Source of the DNA: Planctomycetota bacterium
Lineage (GTDB): Bacteria > Planctomycetota > Phycisphaerae > Phycisphaerales > UBA1924
Length of the DNA: 7,257 nucleotides
Assembly (NCBI GenBank): GCA_023434205.1
Contig: JAEYTB010000082.1
Span: 1-7,257, forward strand
Direction: 5' to 3'
Both the position numbers and the translations under genes were made by a program. Positions 1-7,257 of the stretch are shown here, in pieces. Under the pieces are notes generated by a model. It was not told the DNA's origin, ran no database searches, and was given only the letters and a program-made list of their open reading frames with translations. Within the stretch, counting starts at the first letter, position 1. Every line of letters begins with the position of its first letter.

Positions 1-482
1 GCACCCAGGTGCTCAAAGGTCCCGCCCAGGTTCGTCCCGCTGCCCGTCGTTCCCTCCAGGCAGCACACGGTCTTCCCACTCCTGGTGCGCCTGAACAGCT
101 CTTTGTACGCCTCACCGATCCGCGCGATCCCGCGCTCCGGCGTCGTCGATGTGTATGCCCCAGGGTGGTGGACCAGGAAGGGGATCTCCAGCGCCTCGCA
201 CCGCTGAATCTCTTCTGTCATCAGGTCGATCGACTTGCGCCACAGGTCATCCGCCGGCGCCGCGAGGTTGATCAGGTACGACGCGTGGCTCACGATCCGC
301 CCCTGCCACTTCAGCCGCGCCACCTGCGCCAGCCACTCCCGCGTCACCCCCGGGTCCAGCGGGCTCACCTTCCACTGCCGCTGGTTCTTCGTAAACACCT
401 GCACCGTGTCAAAGCCCAGCGCCTCCGCCCGCAGCAGCGCATTGACCATCGTCCCGGCAATCGAAAGGTGTGACCCAAACAT
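1..482 (-). CDS. nfo: Endonuclease IV (deoxyribonuclease IV), N-terminal part, cut by window edge
   Basis: Read on the minus strand from an ATG at 482-480, this frame stays open to the left edge and gives 160 residues of a family usually about 280 long, so roughly the last 120 are outside the window. Endonuclease IV is a zinc-dependent AP endonuclease with a TIM-barrel fold. It cuts the backbone 5' of abasic sites in base-excision repair. Visible family blocks are the start MFGSHLSIAG, FTKNQRQW (30-37), SHASYLINL (65-73), EIQRCEALEIPFLVHHPGAY (91-110) and LEGTTGSGTNLGGTFEHLG (142-160). By alignment from memory to E. coli Nfo, H66, H106 and E143 match metal ligands H69, H109 and E145; the remaining ligands lie off the edge. 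The start is set by family fit and by the absence of a nearby upstream start codon; no convincing Shine-Dalgarno is seen. It is divergent from gyrB. The plus-strand reading frame over the same bases is a shadow. Confidence 0.93.
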   Translation of the reverse strand, partial: MFGSHLSIAGTMVNALLRAEALGFDTVQVFTKNQRQWKVSPLDPGVTREWLAQVARLKWQGRIVSHASYLINLAAPADDLWRKSIDLMTEEIQRCEALEIPFLVHHPGAYTSTTPERGIARIGEAYKELFRRTRSGKTVCCLEGTTGSGTNLGGTFEHLG

Positions 483-852
483 GCGGGCAGCGTAGCAACC
501 GGCCCACGCCTCTCCGCCTCGGTCAACACCCTTCGGAAAAGCTGGAACCCGCCGACCGGAATGGGCGCGGAGGCTCGTGCCGTTGGATGGTATCTGTTAG
601 CATTGTATACGGATTGGCCTCGCAGACATCCGCGGCCCCGTCATCGCACTCCCGGTCCCAATCAAAAAACTCAACAAAAACGCAGCCTCTCAGACCCTTG
701 AAAATCCTAGCTCCTGCCTCAAAAACCGCGATTTCAACCCGGCCAGCGCCTACCATTCCCCACGCCTTTTCCGGCCCGCTCCGCCCCTCCCGGCCCGGCG
801 CTCCGGACGACCCTGAACCCGGCTCCCAACCCTAACCGCACGAGGGTCCTCA
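483..852. promoter_or_regulatory. Divergent nfo/gyrB intergenic region
   Basis: This 370-bp spacer separates the two divergent start codons and contains no gene I can support. Its ends are GC-rich like the rest of the window, but about 588-735 is clearly richer in A and T, with runs such as AATCAAAAAACTC, AACAAAAACG and CTCAAAAACC near 660-727. That composition suits promoter DNA serving both genes. Several reading frames cross it but their translations look like random high-GC protein. A short cysteine/aspartate-rich stretch on the minus strand is discussed under findings. Confidence 0.6.
583..611 (+). promoter_or_regulatory. Weak candidate sigma-70-type promoter for gyrB
   Basis: TTGGAT at 583-588 and TATACG at 606-611 are separated by 17 bp, the preferred spacing. 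The -35 matches the TTGACA consensus at 3 of 6 bases and the -10 matches TATAAT at 4 of 6. The site lies in the A/T-richer part of the spacer and would leave a leader of over 200 nt before gyrB. The housekeeping promoter consensus of this organism is unknown to me, so this is only a suggestion. Confidence 0.2.
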
Positions 853-3603
<2,751 letters not shown>

Positions 3604-3626
3604 GTCCGTCTGTGACGCCTGTGACG

Positions 3627-3652
3627 CGCCCCGGGCTGCCCCGGGGCGTTTT
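3627..3652 (+). terminator. Rho-independent terminator of gyrB
   Basis: A perfect 9-bp GC stem, CGCCCCGGG (3627-3635) with CCCGGGGCG (3640-3648), closes a 4-base loop CTGC and is followed directly by TTTT (3649-3652). It lies 23 bp after the gyrB stop. The T-run is short, but stem strength and position make this a convincing intrinsic terminator. It implies that the downstream PilZ genes have their own promoter. Confidence 0.82.
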
Positions 3653-3667
3653 CGCTGGCAACCCGCG

Positions 3668-3696
3668 TTGGCAACAGCCCGATGATCCTGTTGCAT
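3668..3696 (+). promoter_or_regulatory. Candidate promoter of the PilZ-receiver operon
   Basis: If the gyrB terminator works, a promoter must lie between 3653 and the PilZ start. TTGGCA at 3668-3673 matches the -35 consensus at 5 of 6 bases; 17 bp later TTGCAT (3691-3696) is a poor -10 with 3 of 6. Transcription would start near 3703, which is compatible with the ATG at 3712 but not with the one at 3682. The -35 overlaps the second of two direct repeats, GCTGGCAAC (3654-3662) and GTTGGCAAC (3667-3675). Confidence 0.28.
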
Positions 3697-3711
3697 ACGT
3701 GGGGGACGGCC

Positions 3712-4581
3712 ATGCACGGGCAACACACCAACGACGCCGGCCGCGGGAAGGGGACCGAGCGGCCCAACACGATCAACCTCGAGGCCCGAAACCTCGATGT
3801 GCTGCTCAACCACCTCGACGCTCCCCCCGCGAACAAGCCCGCGTTCACACGGACCTTCGCGCGGTGGCCCTTCCGCCGCACGGCGCTGCGCGTCACGATC
3901 GTCCATCCGGGCGGGTCCGAGGTTGTCCTCAAGCTCGCGTGCCGCAACCTCTCCCGCGGCGGGGTCGGCCTGCTCCACACCTCGTACCTGCACCCGGGAT
4001 CGGCCTGCATCGTCGAACTGCCCAACGAGTCGGGATCCGTCGACCGGGTTGACGGCGTGGTTTGCCGCTGCGCACACCGACGCGGCACGCTCCACGAGGT
4101 CGGCGTCAAGTTCACCCGCGAGGTGGACGTGGCCCGCTACGTCCGGCGCGAGCTGGACTACACGCCCGCGATCGAGAATGTCGAGGCCGAGCAGCTGGGC
4201 GGCTCGATCCTGTGCATCGACCCGCTCGACGCGGATGTGGAGCACATCCGCGCCTCGCTCCGCGACACACGCATGAGCCTGCGCCACGTCTGCACGGGCG
4301 CCGAGGCGATCGCCGAGAACGCCAACGCCTTCACCGTGCTCATCATCGAGCGCAGCCTGCCGGACATGTTCGGGCTGGAGGTGCTCAAGACCCTGCGGGC
4401 GGCGAAGGTCACCACCCCCGCACTGATGCTGTCCCGCCAGGGCTGGGGCCCCGGCGAGGTCGCCGACCGGCGCGCCGCCTGGGCCCAGAAGCCGGTCGAG
4501 CCCGCGCTGCTGCTGCGGATCATCGCCGAGCTCAGCGCGCTGTCAACCGCGGCGGACCAGCCCCGCAGGAGCGCCGCCTGA
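3712..4581 (+). CDS. PilZ domain protein with C-terminal pseudo-receiver domain (first of tandem pair)
   Basis: Predicted cytoplasmic c-di-GMP effector, 289 aa. The PilZ domain covers about 47-136 and keeps both ligand motifs: R51-W-P-F-R55 (RxxxR) and N79-L-S81-R-G-G84 (D/N-x-S-x-x-G). It ends in a Cys/His-rich strand, VCRCAHRRGTLHEVGVKF (117-134). A receiver-like domain follows at about 164-280: SILCID (165-170) gives strand 1 with D170 of the acidic pocket, VLIIERSLPDMFG (209-221) is the acceptor loop, S241 sits at the Ser/Thr position and K260-P261 is the conserved Lys-Pro. The acceptor Asp is replaced by Glu213, so ordinary phosphorylation is not expected. No signal peptide, membrane segment or DNA-binding domain is visible. 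The start could also be ATG 3682 (299 aa). I prefer 3712 because GGGGGA (3701-3706) precedes it and because the paralogue begins near the matching RPNxINL block. Its stop overlaps the next start, implying an operon. Domain calls are firm; biological output is unknown. Confidence 0.87.
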   Translation: MHGQHTNDAGRGKGTERPNTINLEARNLDVLLNHLDAPPANKPAFTRTFARWPFRRTALRVTIVHPGGSEVVLKLACRNLSRGGVGLLHTSYLHPGSACIVELPNESGSVDRVDGVVCRCAHRRGTLHEVGVKFTREVDVARYVRRELDYTPAIENVEAEQLGGSILCIDPLDADVEHIRASLRDTRMSLRHVCTGAEAIAENANAFTVLIIERSLPDMFGLEVLKTLRAAKVTTPALMLSRQGWGPGEVADRRAAWAQKPVEPALLLRIIAELSALSTAADQPRRSAA

Positions 4582-4583
4582 TG
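4567..4583 (+). promoter_or_regulatory. Ribosome binding site and TGATG coupling junction of second PilZ gene
   Basis: AGGAG at 4567-4571 stands 9 nt before ATG 4581-4583, inside the last codons of the first PilZ gene. The stop TGA (4579-4581) shares its A with the start codon, a typical translational-coupling arrangement. This fixes the start of the second gene at 4581, even though its frame stays open upstream to 4062. The upstream part reads as low-complexity Arg-rich protein and is a shadow of the first gene. Confidence 0.8.
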
Positions 4584-5408
4584 CGTCCCAACAGCATCAA
4601 CCTCGACCCGCAGGCCCTGACCGAGCTGCTCAACCGGCTCGACGAGCCCAACGTCAAGGCCGAGTCGCAGTTCAAGCGGGACTACGTCCGCTGGCCGTTC
4701 CGCAAGGTCGCGGTGACGCTGGGGATCGCGCACCCCGGCGGGAACATGTCCTCGATCCGTGCCGCGTGCCGCAACATCTCCAACGGCGGCGCGTGCCTGC
4801 TGCACAGCAGCTACATCCACCCCGGCTCCGAGTGCGTGCTGACCCTGACGCACCCGATCCGCGGCGACGTGAAGGTGGCCGGGAAAGTCGTGCGCTGCAT
4901 GCACCGCACTGGGGTGATCCACGAGCTGGGCGTCAAGTTCAACACGCCGATCGACGCCAAGGAGTTCGTGATCCCCGACCCGTTCTCCAACAGCTTCTCG
5001 GTCGAGTCGATCCGCCCCCAAGATCTCAAGGGCCGGGTGCTGCACATCGAGCCCGCGCCCGTGGAGCGGGAGAAGTTCGCGGCGTTCATCCGCGAGACCT
5101 GCCTGTCGCTGGTGGACGCGGAAAGCCTCGCCGACGCGATTGTCAAGTGCGAGCGGATCGACCTGGTCGTGATGTCGTCGGACCTGCCCGACGGTGAGCC
5201 GGGAGAGGCGGTCGCGAAGCTGCGCGGGGTGGGGTTCGCGGGCCCGGTCGTGGTGGTGGTGCCCGACGCGAGCGAGGCGACGCGCGAACGGGTCGGCCGC
5301 GTTGAGGCCGCTGCGTTCGTGACGCGGCCGTACTCGGAGGACGTCGTGCTCCGGGCGATCGCGGACGTGCTGCTGGCGGGGGGCCGGCCCGCGAAGCGGG
5401 CGGCCTGA
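4581..5408 (+). CDS. PilZ domain protein with degenerate receiver domain (second of tandem pair)
   Basis: This 275-aa protein is a paralogue of the preceding gene product. Shared blocks in order are RPNxINL (2-8), LLNxLDxP, RWPFR (37-41), HPGG (51-54), ACRNxSxGGxxLLHxSYxHPGS (starting at 62) and VxRCxHRxGxxHExGVKF (to 120). The c-di-GMP motif is complete: R37xxxR41 and N65-x-S67-x-x-G70. The C-terminal half (about 151-267) keeps the alternating strand/helix pattern of a receiver: GRVLHIE (151-157), DLVVMSSDLPDG (194-205), GPVVVVVP (221-228). Its chemistry has decayed further than in the first gene. Ser199 occupies the phospho-acceptor position, only E157 remains of the acidic pair, and Arg249 replaces the conserved Lys in TRPYS. 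It is probably a cytoplasmic partner of, or heterodimer with, the first protein, since the two are translated together. Target and process (motility, exopolysaccharide or other c-di-GMP output) cannot be read from the window. Confidence 0.87.
   Translation: MRPNSINLDPQALTELLNRLDEPNVKAESQFKRDYVRWPFRKVAVTLGIAHPGGNMSSIRAACRNISNGGACLLHSSYIHPGSECVLTLTHPIRGDVKVAGKVVRCMHRTGVIHELGVKFNTPIDAKEFVIPDPFSNSFSVESIRPQDLKGRVLHIEPAPVEREKFAAFIRETCLSLVDAESLADAIVKCERIDLVVMSSDLPDGEPGEAVAKLRGVGFAGPVVVVVPDASEATRERVGRVEAAAFVTRPYSEDVVLRAIADVLLAGGRPAKRAA
5382..5405. other. Strong GC hairpin at the end of the second PilZ gene, no T-run
   Basis: GGCCGGCCCGC, loop GAA, GCGGGCGGCC folds into 6 bp plus 4 bp separated by one bulged G, ending at the base before the stop codon TGA (5406-5408). 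Neither strand has a T-tract after it, so it is not a canonical intrinsic terminator. On the minus strand it begins about 24 nt beyond the 3' end of tRNA-His and could slow RNA polymerase or protect the 3' end in either direction. Confidence 0.4.
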
Positions 5409-5426
5409 GAGGCGGGCGGCCTGAGA
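5396..5426. repeat. 16-bp tandem duplication across the stop codon of the second PilZ gene
   Basis: GCGGGCGGCCTGAGA occurs at 5396-5410 and again at 5412-5426, a 16-bp period with one differing base at the end of the unit (G at 5411, A at 5427). The first copy contains the final codons and the TGA stop. The second copy, in the 20-bp gap before the tRNA 3' end, repeats them. It looks like a local slippage duplication. Confidence 0.8.
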
Positions 5427-5428
5427 AG

Positions 5429-5503
5429 GGCGACTGGCGGGACTCGAACCCGTGACCCCCGGGATCACAACCCGGTGCTCTAACCAACTGAGCTACAGTC
5501 GCC
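5429..5503 (-). tRNA. tRNA-His, anticodon GTG
   Basis: On the minus strand the sequence folds as a complete cloverleaf. The acceptor stem is GCGACTG paired with CAGTCGC (7 bp). U8 and A9 follow, then the D stem GCTC/GAGC with loop AGTTGGTTA. The anticodon stem is CCGGG/CCCGG around loop TTGTGAT, placing anticodon GTG at 5468-5466. The variable loop is GGGTC and the T loop is TTCGAGT. The identity is confirmed by the histidine-specific extra base G-1 (5503) facing discriminator C73 (5429), which is encoded in the gene. The outermost T-stem pair is an A49/C65 mismatch; E. coli tRNA-His has G/U there. CCA is not encoded: CTTCTC follows C73, so it must be added after transcription. The gene converges on the second PilZ gene and is divergent from pckA. 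Confidence 0.96.
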
Positions 5504-5543
5504 ATGACGCGGCACCCGGGAGGCGGGCCGCGCAGGGACCCTG

Positions 5544-5572
5544 ACGATAGTTCGGGAAATGGCCACCGGCAA
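5544..5572 (-). promoter_or_regulatory. Candidate promoter of tRNA-His
   Basis: On the minus strand TTGCCG (5572-5567) and TATCGT (5549-5544) are 17 bp apart. Each matches its sigma-70 consensus at 4 of 6 bases. Transcription would start near 5537, giving a 5' leader of about 34 nt to be removed by RNase P, a usual arrangement for a single tRNA gene. The rest of the 155-bp spacer (5504-5658) must also hold the pckA promoter, for which I see no convincing match. Confidence 0.4.
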
Positions 5573-5648
5573 CCGGGCTGGGCGCGATCTACTAGCCAAG
5601 GCGGGGCGAGGGAACCTAGGCTTGCTCCCACCTTTTCACACCCCTCGT

Positions 5649-5661
5649 GAGGCCCCCGATG
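5649..5661 (+). promoter_or_regulatory. Ribosome binding site deciding the pckA start
   Basis: GAGG (5649-5652) precedes ATG 5659-5661 by 6 nt. A GTG four codons upstream (5647-5649) is in the same frame but overlaps this Shine-Dalgarno and has none of its own, so ATG 5659 is preferred. Confidence 0.6.
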
Positions 5662-7254
5662 GACCACCTGAGCCGCCTGAATACCTCCCCGAACCGCGTG
5701 TTTACCAACCTTTCCAGCGCGGAGCTGGTGGAGCGGGCGATCGCCGCGGGGGAGGGGAAGCTGGCCAGCAACGGAGCGCTGGTGTGCCTGACGGGCGACC
5801 GGACCGGCCGGAGCCCCAAGGACAAGTACCTTGAGGACGTTCCCGCGATCCACGACAAGATCTGGTGGGGCAAGGTCAACATGGCGGTGAAGCCCGACCA
5901 GTTCGACTGGGCCCTGGCCACGGCGGTGGACTACCTGAACCAGCGCCCCCACCTGTACCAGTTCGAGGGCTACGCCGGCGCGGACCCGGCGTACCGCCTG
6001 GGCGTTCGGGTGATCACGGAGCAGGCGTGGCACTCGCTGTTTGCCCAGACGCTGTTCATCCGCCAGAACACCCAGGCCAGCGGGCCGCAGGTCGGGCCGT
6101 TCAAGAGCGACTGGACGATCATCAACGCGGGGCGGCGGCGGCTCACGGCGGAGGAGCAGGCGAAGCTGGGGGTCAAGGGCCCGGTGCTGATCGCGCAGTC
6201 GATCACGCGCAAGATCGTGGTGATCCTGGGCACCGAGTACGCGGGGGAGATGAAGAAGAGCATCTTCTACGCGATGAACTACGACATGCCGGAGGTGGGC
6301 GTGTTCCCGATGCACTGCTCGTGCAACGCGGACAAGAGCGCCGGCAACCCCAACGCGGCGCTGTTCTTCGGCCTCTCGGGCACGGGCAAGACGACGCTGT
6401 CGGCCGACCCCCACCGGGCGCTGATCGGCGATGACGAGCACGGGTGGAGCGACAAGGGCGTGTTCAACTTTGAGGGCGGGTGCTACGCCAAGTGCATCAA
6501 GCTCTCCAAGGAGGGCGAGCCGCAGATCTGGAACGCGATCCGCTTCGGGAGCGTGCTGGAGAACACGGTGATCGACCCGGTGACGCGCGTGCCAGACTAC
6601 GACTCGTCCAAGCTGACCGAGAACACGCGGGTGACGTACCCCGTGGAGTTCATCGATAACGCCGTGATTCCCAGCGTGTGCGGGCACCCCAAGAACGTGA
6701 TCTTCCTCACCGCGGACGCGTACGGCGTCATGCCGCCGGTCAGCAAGCTGACCAGCGAGCAGGCGATGTACTACTTCATCAACGGGTACACGAGCAAGCT
6801 GGCGGGGACCGAGCTGGGCGTGACAGAGCCGCAGCCCAACTTCTCGCCGTGCTTCGGCGGCGTGTTCCTGCCCCGCCCGCCGATCACGTACGCCAGGCAG
6901 CTGGCGGACAAGATCGCCAAGCACGGGACCAACGTGTGGCTGCTGAACACCGGGTGGACCGGTGGCCCGTACGGCGTGGGTTCGCGGTTCAAGCTGGCGT
7001 ACACCCGCGCGATGGTCGCGGCGATCTACAGCGGCGCCCTCGCCAACGCAAAGTTCACGCCCGACGACATCTTTGGCCTGCCGATCCCCGATGCCGTGCC
7101 GGGCGTGCCCAACGAGGTCCTGCACCCCAAGAACACGTGGAAGGACAAGGCCGCCTACGAGGCGCAGGCCAAGAAGCTGGCGAAGCTGTTCCGCGAGAAC
7201 GACGCGGCGTTCGACATGCCCGAGGCTGTCCGGGCGGCTGGGCCGCGGGGCTGA
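5659..7254 (+). CDS. pckA: Phosphoenolpyruvate carboxykinase (ATP)
   Basis: The enzyme converts oxaloacetate plus ATP to phosphoenolpyruvate, CO2 and ADP, the entry step of gluconeogenesis, in the cytoplasm. The 531 residues fit the ATP-dependent family (about 520-540), and the match is collinear from end to end. Visible motifs: TGRSPKDKY (49-57) with substrate-binding R51; GEMKKS (196-201) with active-site lysines K199/K200; FPMHCSCN (216-223) with metal ligand H219; the P-loop GLSGTGKTTLSADP (238-251) with K244; LIGDDEHGW (255-263) with metal-binding D258/D259; NFEGGCYAK; TENTRVTYP (320-328) with R324; FLTADAYGVMPPVS; and NTGWTGGPYGVGSRF (430-444). The GLSGTGKTT loop and GRSPKDKY mark the ATP type; the GTP-dependent family has different motifs. 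All catalytic residues expected from E. coli PckA are present. It is an apparently monocistronic gene divergent from tRNA-His. The stop lies 3 bp before the window end, so its terminator is not visible. Confidence 0.97.
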   Translation: MDHLSRLNTSPNRVFTNLSSAELVERAIAAGEGKLASNGALVCLTGDRTGRSPKDKYLEDVPAIHDKIWWGKVNMAVKPDQFDWALATAVDYLNQRPHLYQFEGYAGADPAYRLGVRVITEQAWHSLFAQTLFIRQNTQASGPQVGPFKSDWTIINAGRRRLTAEEQAKLGVKGPVLIAQSITRKIVVILGTEYAGEMKKSIFYAMNYDMPEVGVFPMHCSCNADKSAGNPNAALFFGLSGTGKTTLSADPHRALIGDDEHGWSDKGVFNFEGGCYAKCIKLSKEGEPQIWNAIRFGSVLENTVIDPVTRVPDYDSSKLTENTRVTYPVEFIDNAVIPSVCGHPKNVIFLTADAYGVMPPVSKLTSEQAMYYFINGYTSKLAGTELGVTEPQPNFSPCFGGVFLPRPPITYARQLADKIAKHGTNVWLLNTGWTGGPYGVGSRFKLAYTRAMVAAIYSGALANAKFTPDDIFGLPIPDAVPGVPNEVLHPKNTWKDKAAYEAQAKKLAKLFRENDAAFDMPEAVRAAGPRG

Positions 7255-7257
7255 GGC

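Noticed and set aside
9..473. Plus-strand open frame of 154 codons at the left edge
   Set aside because: It is the antisense shadow of endonuclease IV, whose minus-strand frame shows collinear family motifs. The plus translation is Arg/Pro-rich with no motif.
470..835. 121-codon plus-strand frame in the nfo-gyrB spacer
   Set aside because: It overlaps the nfo start, is Ser/Pro/Thr-rich, and has no recognisable motif or Shine-Dalgarno.
3604..3711. Replication origin in the gyrB-PilZ spacer, suggested by the C/G bias change
   Set aside because: No DnaA box (TTATCCACA-like) or AT-rich unwinding element is seen. The spacer is short and is accounted for by a terminator and a promoter candidate.
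4062..4580. Upstream extension of the second PilZ gene frame
   Set aside because: This part is Arg/Pro/Gly-rich and overlaps the first PilZ gene. The paralogue alignment begins at the ATG at 4581, which has AGGAG before it.
5588..5630. Imperfect inverted repeat TAGCCAAGG / CCTAGGCTT upstream of pckA
   Set aside because: Only 7 of 9 bases pair around a 13-base loop. This is within chance expectation for this DNA, so I did not call an operator or attenuator.
5559..5834. 91-codon plus-strand frame at the pckA 5' end
   Set aside because: It overlaps pckA in another frame, and its Gly/Pro/Arg-rich translation matches nothing I recognise.
5143..7125. Minus-strand open frame of 660 codons antisense to pckA
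   Set aside because: It reads straight through tRNA-His and into the second PilZ gene, and has Arg/Val/Leu-rich composition without motifs; it is a shadow.

Overview
The window is a high-GC stretch of bacterial chromosome (about two-thirds G+C by eye). It holds five protein genes and one tRNA gene, all densely packed. The GyrB and endonuclease IV wording (for example the GyrB segment GGLHGVGVSCVNALSE and the Nfo start MFGSHLSIAG) reminds me most of the Planctomycetota/PVC group, possibly Phycisphaerae. That assignment is recall only and tentative. I see no mobile element, CRISPR array or phage gene.

Layout. Positions 1-482, minus strand: the N-terminal 160 codons of endonuclease IV (nfo), cut by the window edge. 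Positions 483-852: a 370-bp divergent spacer that must carry the promoters of both nfo and gyrB and has an A/T-richer core. Positions 853-3603, plus strand: complete gyrB (916 aa), closed by a clear rho-independent terminator at 3627-3652. Positions 3712-5408, plus strand: two paralogous genes sharing one base (TGATG). Each encodes an N-terminal PilZ (c-di-GMP binding) domain followed by a degenerate response-regulator receiver domain. Positions 5429-5503, minus strand: tRNA-His(GTG), convergent with the PilZ pair and only 20 bp from its stop codon. Positions 5659-7254, plus strand: complete pckA, ATP-dependent phosphoenolpyruvate carboxykinase.

How the genes relate. nfo, gyrB, tRNA-His and pckA are housekeeping genes for base-excision repair, DNA supercoiling, translation and gluconeogenesis. 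They share no obvious pathway and look like independent transcription units. The part worth a second look is the PilZ-receiver pair. Both proteins keep the full c-di-GMP motif (RWPFR and NxSxGG), but both have lost the phosphorylatable Asp of the receiver: Glu replaces it in the first protein and Ser in the second. They are translationally coupled and share an unusual Cys/His-rich signature. This suggests a co-produced pair of second-messenger effectors whose receiver domains act by protein contact and not by phosphorylation. Their output is unknown.

Other points of interest are a strong change in C/G bias of the plus strand between gyrB and pckA, two unusual GyrB positions (Pro in the QTK loop; Thr at the position of E. 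coli Arg136), and the cramped convergent junction between the second PilZ gene and tRNA-His, which holds a 16-bp tandem duplication and a strong hairpin.
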